Origin: CAZMXI01 sp964570205
GTDB lineage: Bacteria; Planctomycetota; Phycisphaerae; Tepidisphaerales; Tepidisphaeraceae
Direction of reading: 5' to 3'
DNA: 19,012 nt
NCBI GenBank assembly: GCA_964570205.1
Contig: CAZMXI010000095.1
Span: 1 to 19,012 of the forward strand
Positions 7,552 through 15,062 of the stretch are shown in pieces. Position 1 is the stretch's first letter. Every line of letters begins with the position of its first letter. A program made the position numbers and the translations under genes. Under the pieces are notes generated by a model. The model saw nothing but the letters and a program-made list of their open reading frames with translations, ran no database searches and was not told the origin of the DNA.

Positions 7552-9000
7552 ATGGCACCTCGCAAGATGGTATTTGTGGCGGCGATGTGGCTGATGGTGG
7601 CGGGCTGTGCGTCGAAGGCGGAGCCGCCGGCGATGTTCGGGGCGGTGCCAACCCCGGCGCAACTGGCGTGGCATCGCGCGGAACTGGCGATGTTCCTGCA
7701 CTTTGGCGTCAACACCTTCACCGATCGGGAATGGGGGGAAGGCACAGAAAGCCCCTCCATCTTCAACCCGACAAAGCTGGATGCCCGACAGTGGGCTCGG
7801 ATTGCCAGGGAGAACGGTTTCAAGACGGTCATCCTGACCGCCAAGCATCACGATGGATTCTGCCTTTGGCCGAGCAAGTATACGGATCATTCCGTGAAGA
7901 GCAGCCCTTGGAAAGGCGGCAAGGGCGATGTGGTGCGGGAACTGGCGGATGCGTGCAAGGCCGAGGGGCTGAAACTGGGTCTCTATCTCTCTCCGTGGGA
8001 TCGTCACGAAAGGACTTACGGTGATTCACCCAAGTACAACGAGTATTATCGGAACCAGCTCACAGAACTGCTGACGCAGTATGGAGATGTGGTGGAAGTC
8101 TGGTTCGACGGCGCCTGTGGCGAGGGTCCGAATGGCAAGCGGCAGGAATATGACTGGACAGCGGTGCATGCGCTAGTGCGGGATTTGCAGCCCGGGGCGG
8201 TAATGTTCTCGGATGCCGGGCCGGATGTGCGGTGGATCGGCAACGAGCGTGGCACCGCGGGCGATCCGTGCTGGGCCACGGTGGACCCGAAGATATGGGT
8301 TGCCCCGGGCAAGTCGGCCGATGGGGTGCGGGATGCGATCAAGTACCTTCAGCATGGCGACCGAGGTGGTTCGGTGTGGCGGCCGGGGGAGTCGGATGTG
8401 TCGATCCGGCCTGGGTGGTTCTGGCACAAGAAGGAAGACGACAAGGTCCGTTCGGTGGAGAACCTGCTGGATCTGTACTTCAAGAGCGTGGGCCGGAACA
8501 GCGTGCTGCTGCTGAACGTACCGCCGAACACGGATGGGCTGATTTCGGAGGCCGACGCCAAAGCGCTGGCGGGATTCCACACCAGGCTGGAGCGGATATT
8601 CAAGACCAACCTGGCGGCGGGCGCAAAGGCGACGGCCAGCAACGTTCGCGGCAACGAGGCTGCCTATGCCCCCGGTCGCGCACTGGACGGGAAGTTCGAG
8701 ACCTACTGGGCCACGGATGACAACATCACCAGCGCATCGATCGAGATCGACCTGGGCCGGCCGACGAAGTTCAACATCCTCCGCATCCAGGAGAACATCG
8801 CGCTGGGACAGCGTGTTGAGCAGTACAGGCTGGAGTACCTGGATGGCGGCGAATGGAAGCCGGTCGCCAGGGGCACGACGATTGGCCACAAGAAGCTGGA
8901 CCGGTTCGAGCCGATTACCGCCCAGCGCGTGCGGCTGACGATCGAGAAGGCGCTGGCGTGCCCAGTGATCTCAACGATTGGGCTTTTCCTGGATGAGTAA
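7552..9000 (+). CDS. Exported alpha-L-fucosidase (GH29) with C-terminal F5/8 type C domain
   Basis: GH29 enzymes remove alpha-linked fucose from glycans with retention. From ATG at 7552 (AAGGAG 7 nt upstream) the product is 482 residues. It starts with a lipoprotein signal ending LMVAGC (Cys19), so it is probably anchored facing the periplasm or cell surface. The catalytic barrel covers about 30-360. It shows MFLHFGVNTFTDREWG, TAKHHDGFCLWPS (His99-His100), and VEVWFDGA, where Asp186 is the expected nucleophile. IGNERG contains Glu232, the likely acid/base by analogy with the B-type GH29 subgroup. TDVSIRPGWF-like ESDVSIRPGWFWH and LLLNVPPNTDG follow. Residues about 360-482 form a discoidin-like (F5/8 type C, CBM32-like) domain with ALDGKFETYWATDD and SIEIDLGRPT. 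First gene of a three-gene operon, 15 nt before the next. An upstream in-frame start at 7411 is less likely. Confidence 0.93.
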   Translation: MAPRKMVFVAAMWLMVAGCASKAEPPAMFGAVPTPAQLAWHRAELAMFLHFGVNTFTDREWGEGTESPSIFNPTKLDARQWARIARENGFKTVILTAKHHDGFCLWPSKYTDHSVKSSPWKGGKGDVVRELADACKAEGLKLGLYLSPWDRHERTYGDSPKYNEYYRNQLTELLTQYGDVVEVWFDGACGEGPNGKRQEYDWTAVHALVRDLQPGAVMFSDAGPDVRWIGNERGTAGDPCWATVDPKIWVAPGKSADGVRDAIKYLQHGDRGGSVWRPGESDVSIRPGWFWHKKEDDKVRSVENLLDLYFKSVGRNSVLLLNVPPNTDGLISEADAKALAGFHTRLERIFKTNLAAGAKATASNVRGNEAAYAPGRALDGKFETYWATDDNITSASIEIDLGRPTKFNILRIQENIALGQRVEQYRLEYLDGGEWKPVARGTTIGHKKLDRFEPITAQRVRLTIEKALACPVISTIGLFLDE

Positions 9001-9015
9001 CAAGCAGGTGAGAGG

Positions 9016-11370
9016 ATGCGATTGAACTGGATGGTTCTGGCGTGCGCGGTGATGGCGTCGGTCTGTGCAGCGGGCGAAGGGGAGCGGCCGAGGCGGGTCT
9101 ATGTTCTTGACATGACCTCGATGCATGGCCTGGACATCGGCAAGCCGGATCAGGCGAGGATGGCATGGGACACGATGCACCTTGTGGCGAGCCTCCAGGG
9201 CATCGTCAACCGCGACCAGCCGCGGCTGTTCGTGCGGTTCATGAAGGATACGGATGATTTCTGGTTCACCGAACTGCGGCGGCGGGGCAACTGGCTGGCC
9301 GGGGCGGAGGTCGTTCAGGTCCAGTCGCTCGATGCGCTGTTGATGCTCTTCAGGCGGCAGATGAGGGGGATCGTCATCTATGACGAGCGCGTGCCGGCGA
9401 CATCGAACCTGGCCAGCACCATCGCGGGCATCGAGGACCGCCTCTGCCTGAGGTTTGATGAGGCGCCCGATTCGATATGCCAGAAAGTCCTGGCGATGGA
9501 CCTGGGCATCCGGGATGTCGTGCGGCTGATGGACAAGGATGGCGGGCCGATGTTCACCGGGCAGGGCAAGATTCCCGGCACGGATGAGCCTTCGACGGGC
9601 AGCGCCAAGAACGATGCGTATCTCTGGGCCAAGCGCCGGTACATCGACAGCGGGCGATGCAGCCGGGAGTACATGGCTTACTACATCGATGCCCATTGGC
9701 TCAAGAACCCCCGCGCTGCTTCGCTGGAGAATGTCACTCTCACGAACCACGACTTCTTCATCTCGCAGCGAGCGTTCTTCTTTGACCTGGGCATGTGGGA
9801 GGAAGAAAGCCCGGTTGACGACCCGGGCCAGAAGCCGGGGACCGATGTGGTGACGCTTCGGAAGCTCATGGCGGGCATGTACGAGCGCGCTGGCGGCAGG
9901 ATCATCCACATCGGCGGGTTCGTGCCCTGGGCGTTCAAGTACACCGACCACGGCCAGGCCGGCGGCAAGCACGGCGGCGTGGATTCGGAGTGGAAATATG
10001 CCAAGCTCATCTCGAGTTACAACGGTGTCATGGATGCGGATGCGATCGGACTGTCGGGGATGGCCAACGCATCGTTCCATCAGCACCACCCGCTGCGAGA
10101 GCGGTATGCCCAGAAGAAGCCGACGATGGAGGATTTGAAGAAGGGCGGTTTGATTCAGCCGGATGGTTCGGTCGCGCCGAGGCTGTTCGTGCTGTTCTAC
10201 ATGGGTGACTATGACTCGGCCGCGTGGCTGAGCCGGCACGTGCCGCTCTGGTGGAAGGATCCGGCGCGGGCGACGATCCCCTGCGGCTGGGCGTTCAACC
10301 CGAACCTCGACCGGCGCGCGCCGCACGTGATGGATTTCGTCCGCCGCAATGCATCGCCCAACGACTGGTTCATCGCCGGCGACTGCGGCGCGGGCTATCT
10401 CAACCCGGGCATGCTGTTGAAGGAGAATCGCGATTCCGGCTTGCCGGATGGCCTGGATGCTTGGGTGAAGCACAACGCCGAGTACTACAGGCGATACGAC
10501 ATCAGCATCACAGGGTTCATCATCGACGGTCATTCGCCGGAGATGGGCCAGCGCGGGCTCGATGCCTACGCGAAGTTCAGCCCGGATGGCGTCGTCGGCC
10601 AGCGCCTGCCTTCGCCGCAAGGGCTGCACCGCGGCCAGATGCCGTTCATCACCATGAAGATGGATCTGGATGGCGACCCGAAGAGGGCCGGTTCGACGAT
10701 CGCCAACATGGCGGGCGTCAACCTGCCGAAGTTCGCGCCCATCCGCACGATCCTCAAGAGCCCCACGTGGCATCGCCAGACGATGGATCGCGCTGTCGAG
10801 CTGGCCAGGGCGGAACGGATTCAGTTTGTCGATCCCTACACGTTCTTCCTGCTGCTCAAGGCTCAAGAACAGGTCAAGGCGGGCGGAAGAGCGGCAGATC
10901 GTAGAAGAGATCAGGTTTCGTTCATCTCGCCTTTGAAGCGGGATGGCCTGGCGGCAATCAGCATCGACGATGGCCCGTTCGCCGCGGTCGATCACGCAGG
11001 CAGGCCGGCGATTCGGCAGCAGGCGCAGGGCAAGACGCGGTATCTGTACTTCGAGGCCGATGATGCGTTCTGCGGCCAGCTTCGCCAGAAGTCAGGCGGC
11101 ACGGTGATGGTCACCGCATCCATCCTCGACTCCCAGGGCACGATCGGCATGGAGTATGACTCGCATCTCCGAAAGGAAGGCGACCCGCACCAGGGCGCGT
11201 ACACGGCGGCGGCGGCCCACAAGCTGGCGGGGTCCGGCAGGTGGGTCGAGCTGACGTGGGAGCTGCCGCAGGCGCGCTTCGCCCACCGGCAGAACGGCAC
11301 GGCCGACTTCCGCCTGGTGAACTTCGGCGCTGACCTGCTGATCCACAGCGTGGTCGTTCGAAAGAAATAG
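9016..11370 (+). CDS. Exported GxGYxYP-domain protein (putative glycoside hydrolase)
   Basis: The 784-residue protein starts with a signal peptide (hydrophobic core about 5-18, AxA-like cleavage near AAGEG). It resembles the GxGYxYP family, in which Pfam separates an N-terminal and a C-terminal domain. The C-terminal domain is assumed to be a glycoside hydrolase, but no reaction is established to my knowledge. Supporting blocks are VASLQGIVNRDQPRLFVRF (N-terminal domain), IHIGGFVPWAFKYTD, LFVLFYMGDYDSAAWL, IPCGWAFNPNLDRRAP, and the signature region FIAGDCGAGYLNP, where the family motif reads G458-A-G-Y-L-N463-P464. The usual second Tyr is Asn here. Residues about 640-784 look like an additional beta-sandwich. 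A GGTGAG-like ribosome site precedes the ATG. Its position between a fucosidase and an SGNH hydrolase suggests action on the same polysaccharide, by inference only. Confidence 0.85.
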   Translation: MRLNWMVLACAVMASVCAAGEGERPRRVYVLDMTSMHGLDIGKPDQARMAWDTMHLVASLQGIVNRDQPRLFVRFMKDTDDFWFTELRRRGNWLAGAEVVQVQSLDALLMLFRRQMRGIVIYDERVPATSNLASTIAGIEDRLCLRFDEAPDSICQKVLAMDLGIRDVVRLMDKDGGPMFTGQGKIPGTDEPSTGSAKNDAYLWAKRRYIDSGRCSREYMAYYIDAHWLKNPRAASLENVTLTNHDFFISQRAFFFDLGMWEEESPVDDPGQKPGTDVVTLRKLMAGMYERAGGRIIHIGGFVPWAFKYTDHGQAGGKHGGVDSEWKYAKLISSYNGVMDADAIGLSGMANASFHQHHPLRERYAQKKPTMEDLKKGGLIQPDGSVAPRLFVLFYMGDYDSAAWLSRHVPLWWKDPARATIPCGWAFNPNLDRRAPHVMDFVRRNASPNDWFIAGDCGAGYLNPGMLLKENRDSGLPDGLDAWVKHNAEYYRRYDISITGFIIDGHSPEMGQRGLDAYAKFSPDGVVGQRLPSPQGLHRGQMPFITMKMDLDGDPKRAGSTIANMAGVNLPKFAPIRTILKSPTWHRQTMDRAVELARAERIQFVDPYTFFLLLKAQEQVKAGGRAADRRRDQVSFISPLKRDGLAAISIDDGPFAAVDHAGRPAIRQQAQGKTRYLYFEADDAFCGQLRQKSGGTVMVTASILDSQGTIGMEYDSHLRKEGDPHQGAYTAAAAHKLAGSGRWVELTWELPQARFAHRQNGTADFRLVNFGADLLIHSVVVRKK

Positions 11371-11383
11371 GAAGGAGCTGGGC

Positions 11384-12712
11384 GTGAGGTTTCGATCTAT
11401 CTGTGCGTGGCTGGTGTGTGCGGTGGCCTTCTGCTCGATCGGCCTGGCCGCCGAGAGGCGAGCCGCCGCGCCTGAGCCGGCCGCGTTGAAGGGCATCCGC
11501 CGGATCGTCTTTTTCGGCGACAGCATCACCTACAGCGGCCAGTACATCGCCTATTTTGAGTCCTACCTGCTGACGCGCTTCCCGGACCGGCAATACACCA
11601 TCATCAACGTGGGGCTGCCCAGCGAAACCATCTCGGGGCTTTCCGAGCCCAGCCACATGCAGCATGGCTTCCCCCGGCCGGGCCTGCTGGAGCGTCTGGA
11701 TCGCGCCCTGGAGAAAACGAAGCCCGATTTGGCCTTCGCCTGCTACGGCATGAACGATGGCATCTACATGCCGCTGAGCGATGAGCGGTTCAAGGCCTAT
11801 CAGGATGGGCTGAACACGTTTGTCAGCAAGACCCGACCGCCCAAGAGCCAGGTGATCATCCTCACGCCGCCGCCGTTCGACCCGCTGCCGCTGAAGGGCA
11901 GGACGTCGCCCGATGGCGCCGATGGACCCTATGAGAACTATGACCAGGTTCTCGATCGCTACAGCCAGTGGATCATCACCCAGCGTGACCGCGGCTGGAG
12001 CACGATCGATTTCCACGGCCCGATAAGCCGGCACATTGCCGAGCGCCGCAAGACCGAGCCGGGCTACATCCTGGCTGGCGACGGCGTGCACACGAACGCT
12101 TTCGGCCACTGGCTGATGGCGCAGGAACTGCTCCTGCGGTTGGGCATGCCGGCGGAGGTCGATTCGTGCGTGATCCAGTTCAAGGGTGCCAAGGGCTCCT
12201 CCACCCGGGCGAAGGACATCACCATGGCCGACCATGTCATTGAGTTTACATGGCAGACGCGCCTGCCCATGCCGATGGACCGGGCATGGGATGCCAAGGC
12301 GGTGGAGCAGGAGCGGATTGTCGATCGCCTGAACCAGCATCGGCTGACGATCACCGGCCTGGTGAATCCGAAGCTGGAGGCGCTGACCAACCGCAAGTAC
12401 GAGGTTGTCGAGGCGGGCAAGGTCGTTGGCTCGACCACCGGGAAGGAACTGGCCAGGGGAATCAACCTGGCGAGTCTTCCCGGGCTGTCAACCAACCAGC
12501 GCAGCGCGGAGTTGCTGAAGCTGGTTGCGTCGCGCCAGCGGCTGGTATCGGATGCCTATCTGACGGACATCGGCCACAAGCGCCCCGGCATGGGCAAGGG
12601 CGAGCCGCTGGAACGGGCTTTGAGGACGGCGAATGAGTTGGATCAGAGGATTCGCCAGCTTGCCGGGCCGGCCACGCTGACCCTGACTCTGCGGCCGGCC
12701 GGCGGGCCGTAA
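11384..12712 (+). CDS. Exported SGNH/GDSL-family hydrolase
   Basis: This is probably a carbohydrate esterase (for example a deacetylase), judged from the family and its operon. The reaction is not proven. The start is GTG at 11384 with GAAGGAG 6 nt upstream, 13 nt after the preceding gene. The 442-residue product has a signal peptide (about 1-23, ending LAA). The SGNH blocks are complete: block I IVFFGDSITYSG with nucleophile Ser47, a Gly in NVGLPSETISG, block III YGMND with Asn124, and block V GDGVHTNAFGH with Asp233 and His236. The core ends near residue 255. The last 185 or so residues are not part of the SGNH fold. They begin with a beta-rich segment, followed by a helical charged part that includes GLVNPKLEALTNRKYEV. 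In related planctomycete proteins this half is also poorly described. Confidence 0.9.
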   Translation: MRFRSICAWLVCAVAFCSIGLAAERRAAAPEPAALKGIRRIVFFGDSITYSGQYIAYFESYLLTRFPDRQYTIINVGLPSETISGLSEPSHMQHGFPRPGLLERLDRALEKTKPDLAFACYGMNDGIYMPLSDERFKAYQDGLNTFVSKTRPPKSQVIILTPPPFDPLPLKGRTSPDGADGPYENYDQVLDRYSQWIITQRDRGWSTIDFHGPISRHIAERRKTEPGYILAGDGVHTNAFGHWLMAQELLLRLGMPAEVDSCVIQFKGAKGSSTRAKDITMADHVIEFTWQTRLPMPMDRAWDAKAVEQERIVDRLNQHRLTITGLVNPKLEALTNRKYEVVEAGKVVGSTTGKELARGINLASLPGLSTNQRSAELLKLVASRQRLVSDAYLTDIGHKRPGMGKGEPLERALRTANELDQRIRQLAGPATLTLTLRPAGGP

Positions 12713-12723
12713 GAGCGGCCGGC
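12694..12723 (+). terminator. GC-rich inverted repeat at the end of the glycan operon
   Basis: GCCGGCCG (12694-12701) and CGGCCGGC (12716-12723) can form an 8-bp stem with a 14-nt loop that includes the stop codon of the SGNH gene. No T-run follows, so termination here is only possible. The sequence is also low in complexity. Confidence 0.3.
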
Positions 12724-12793
12724 ATGATGGATGTGTGCGGTCGCCGGTCGAATCTTCCAGTCGTTTTATATCCCCCGTGCGGCGTCGGTGGCG

Positions 12794-12800
12794 TTACAAT
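12794..12800 (+). promoter_or_regulatory. -10-like element TTACAAT upstream of the SPFH-like/propeller gene
   Basis: TTACAAT lies 24 nt before the ATG at 12825, giving a short leader that would contain the AGGGAG ribosome site. No clear -35 is visible. It is followed by TGCCGGGCGA, nearly the same as the sequence after the aat -10. Confidence 0.4.
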
Positions 12801-12824
12801 TGCCGGGCGAGCAGGGAGATCATT

Positions 12825-14369
12825 ATGGCATTGCACGATGGCCAACTGGCAAGACGGGAAGAGGGTGTGCTGGAGTTGCGGCCTGAACCGGTGCGAATGC
12901 GGTGGCCGATGGATGAATTGATCTCGGCGGATGGGCATGACGTAGAGGCCATCTTCTCGTGCAGTGTGCGGCCGATGCCGAGCCAGGCTGAGCGACGGTT
13001 GCTCCAGGAGACGTTTCTGTCGCACCGTTTCATGCTGGATGCCGCGGATGTCGTCGCCCATTTCGCCGCCGCCTTGCGTGCCGCCGCGGAAGGGGTCTGT
13101 CGCCGGAAGCATGCTGACGACCTGCTGGCCGAAAGCGGGCAGGCCGACCTGGTGGCGGCGATGAAGACGGCGGCCAACAAACTGGCCTTCACATGCGGTC
13201 TGGAAGTCCTTTCGCCGTTCCATGTCGAGGTGCGAAGCGCCACACTTCAACGGCAGCGGGCCGAGGCCCTCCAGCGAAGCCTCGCCGAGCAGCGAGCCGC
13301 CGGACAGTTGGAGCACATGCAGCGTGCGGCCGAACTTCTACGGACTTTTGAGGAGATTCGCCGCACGACCCCGGAGGTCTCGGCGGGCCAGGTGTTGCGG
13401 CAGATCGCCCCGGGCGATCAGGGCGCGTTGCTTCAGAGCCTGTTGATGGCGTCCGGCCAACAGGCGAAGACGGCGGCGATCTGGGTTGTTGCGGGAACGA
13501 GTCTGCTGCGGATCGACCCTCAACAAAGGCCGGCCTCGGCTGAGTTGCTGGCCTTGCCGGCAGGGCTTGGGCCCCTGCGCAGCGTGCAATCGGCGGGCGA
13601 TGGCAGATTGCTGGTCGGCGCGAGGGGCGGCGTCTATCACCTGGATCCGGCATGCCCGGCCGAGGCGATTGCCTACGCTGATCTGGCCGTCACGTCCCAG
13701 CTTGGGTTCAGCCGGGCGGTGCTCTGGAACGAGGGCGTCTGGGCCAGCCACAGCGAGGCGGGCATTGTCGGGTGGAAGTCCGGAGAGACCCGTTCGCCGG
13801 CGTTTGCCTTGCGCCCGGCGGACATGAACGCCACCGCCGCTCGGAACATCCAGTCGCTGGATCAACAACGGCTGGTCTTCAGTACGAATGACCGGTTGAT
13901 GCTGCTGGCGAAGTCCGGCGGAGGTGCGACCCTGGCCGCTGTGCCCCATGCCGACGTCGGCCAGGAGATCATCGCCATTCTGCCGGAGCAGCACCGGCTG
14001 TTGGTGGTTCTGAAGAACGGTGTTGTGCAGATCCGGGATGCCCATTCGCTGGAGATCGTGTCGCAGGATCGGCGCAGCGGCGATGTTGCCGCGGCGGCGC
14101 TGCTGCCCTGGCTGGGGAGCGCCCGCCTGCTGCTGGCGACGGAAGAGGGTAGTGTCGCATGCGTGGGCCTGGATGATGACCTGGTTACGCAATACGTGAG
14201 CCCCTACGAAGGGCTTCGCGGCGTAGCGGCGGCGAGGGACCTGGTCATTGCCATCACCGGCGACCGCCAGCGCATCATCTTCTGGGACTCATGGAACCCC
14301 CGGCAGCTTGCCGGCGACATGTTCGTGACCGCCATCGCCAGGCATCGTGCGGCGGACGTGGATGTATGA
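12825..14369 (+). CDS. Cytoplasmic protein with SPFH-like N-terminal region, coiled coil and C-terminal beta-propeller; function unknown
   Basis: Start ATG at 12825 with AGGGAG 6 nt upstream; 514 residues; no signal peptide or membrane segment. I do not recognise a named family. Residues about 25-140 resemble the second half of an SPFH/band-7 domain. ELISADGHDVEAIFSCSV is followed by a helix (DVVAHFAAALRAAAEGV) and then KLAFTCGLEVLSPFHVEV, as in SPFH proteins just before their coiled coil. Residues about 140-195 form a Gln/Arg/Glu-rich helix likely to be a coiled coil. From about 215 to the end, short beta-rich repeats occur every 40-50 residues, for example RLLVGARGGVYHLDP, RLVFSTNDRLMLL, RLLVVLKNGVVQIRD, RLLLATEEGSVACVG and RIIFWDSW. 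This fits a six- or seven-bladed propeller of WD40/PQQ type. The protein could be an oligomeric scaffold. The SPFH assignment is the less certain part. Confidence 0.7.
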   Translation: MALHDGQLARREEGVLELRPEPVRMRWPMDELISADGHDVEAIFSCSVRPMPSQAERRLLQETFLSHRFMLDAADVVAHFAAALRAAAEGVCRRKHADDLLAESGQADLVAAMKTAANKLAFTCGLEVLSPFHVEVRSATLQRQRAEALQRSLAEQRAAGQLEHMQRAAELLRTFEEIRRTTPEVSAGQVLRQIAPGDQGALLQSLLMASGQQAKTAAIWVVAGTSLLRIDPQQRPASAELLALPAGLGPLRSVQSAGDGRLLVGARGGVYHLDPACPAEAIAYADLAVTSQLGFSRAVLWNEGVWASHSEAGIVGWKSGETRSPAFALRPADMNATAARNIQSLDQQRLVFSTNDRLMLLAKSGGGATLAAVPHADVGQEIIAILPEQHRLLVVLKNGVVQIRDAHSLEIVSQDRRSGDVAAAALLPWLGSARLLLATEEGSVACVGLDDDLVTQYVSPYEGLRGVAAARDLVIAITGDRQRIIFWDSWNPRQLAGDMFVTAIARHRAADVDV

Positions 14370-14418
14370 GGCGTCTGGCTTGTCGCGGCGCAACTCCACG
14401 CAACTCACTGAATCGATC

Positions 14419-14446
14419 TTGTCACCAGTCCCCTGGCGCTTATCAT
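14419..14446 (+). promoter_or_regulatory. Sigma-70-type promoter for leuD
   Basis: TTGTCA (14419-14424) and TATCAT (14441-14446) are 16 bp apart, each 5 of 6 to consensus. Transcription would start near 14453, leaving a leader of about 24 nt that includes the AAAGGG ribosome site. This is the best-looking -35/-10 pair in the window. Confidence 0.5.
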
Positions 14447-14476
14447 TATCCCTCTTTGTGGAAGAAAGGGACCGCT

Positions 14477-15037
14477 ATGCAGACTGTCATCACCGGCAAG
14501 GCGTTTGTGCTGGGCGACAATATCGACACCGACCAGATCATTCCGGCCCAGTTTCTGTCGTATAACCCGGCCGATCCCAACGAGCGCAGGTATTTCGGCA
14601 TGTATGCGCTGTCGGGCGTTCCGGAGGCCCAGTCGGGCCTGCCCGCAGGCAACATGAGGTTCGTGCCCGAAGGGCGTTTCCAGAGCGAGTACGCCATCGT
14701 GATCGGCGGGAAGAACTTCGGCTGCGGATCGTCTCGGGAGCATGCCCCGCTGGCGCTGGCGGAGGCCGGTGTGAAATGCGTCATTGCCGAGTTCTACGCC
14801 CGCATCTTCTTCCGCAACTCGGTGAATGGCGGGTATGTGATCCCGTTTGAGTCGACGCAACGCCTGGTCGAGAAGATCCGGACCGGCGACGAGCTCGAGG
14901 TGGATCTGGGCGGGCAGGTCGTCATGAACAAGACCCGCAACGAACGCTACGAACTCCAGCCATTGGGCGATGTGCTGCCGATCATTGAGGCCGGCGGGAT
15001 TTTCGACTATGCCAAGCAGGCGGGGATGCTGAAGTAA
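14477..15037 (+). CDS. leuD: 3-isopropylmalate dehydratase small subunit (LeuD-type)
   Basis: LeuD carries the swivelling domain that, with the iron-sulfur large subunit LeuC, isomerises 2-isopropylmalate to 3-isopropylmalate in leucine synthesis. The start ATG at 14477 has AAAGGG 6 nt upstream. The 186-residue product begins at the family start (GKAFVLGDNIDTDQIIPAQFL) and contains the signature NFGCGSSREHAPLAL (80-94) followed by AEFYARIFFRNSVNGG. The compact form with this NIDTDQIIPA start resembles the archaeal/plant-type small subunits more than E. coli LeuD. Related homoaconitase or citraconate-type small subunits cannot be excluded from sequence alone. leuC is not in the window, so the partner must be encoded elsewhere. 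The terC gene follows after 25 nt, so the two may be cotranscribed. Confidence 0.9.
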   Translation: MQTVITGKAFVLGDNIDTDQIIPAQFLSYNPADPNERRYFGMYALSGVPEAQSGLPAGNMRFVPEGRFQSEYAIVIGGKNFGCGSSREHAPLALAEAGVKCVIAEFYARIFFRNSVNGGYVIPFESTQRLVEKIRTGDELEVDLGGQVVMNKTRNERYELQPLGDVLPIIEAGGIFDYAKQAGMLK

Positions 15038-15062
15038 GACAGCGGCCCGAAGGATTCGGATT

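Noticed and set aside
8971..10995. Long minus-strand open frame (674 codons) opposite the GxGYxYP gene
   Set aside because: Its composition (Arg, His, Pro, Ala) is that of an antisense shadow. The plus-strand frame has a signal peptide, a ribosome site and family motifs.
11111..12340. Minus-strand open frame of 409 codons opposite the SGNH hydrolase gene
   Set aside because: No domain is seen and the plus-strand frame carries the complete SGNH catalytic set.
15038..15062. A yybP-ykoY manganese riboswitch before the TerC-family gene
   Set aside because: Such riboswitches often precede this family, but only 25 nt separate it from leuD, which is too short.
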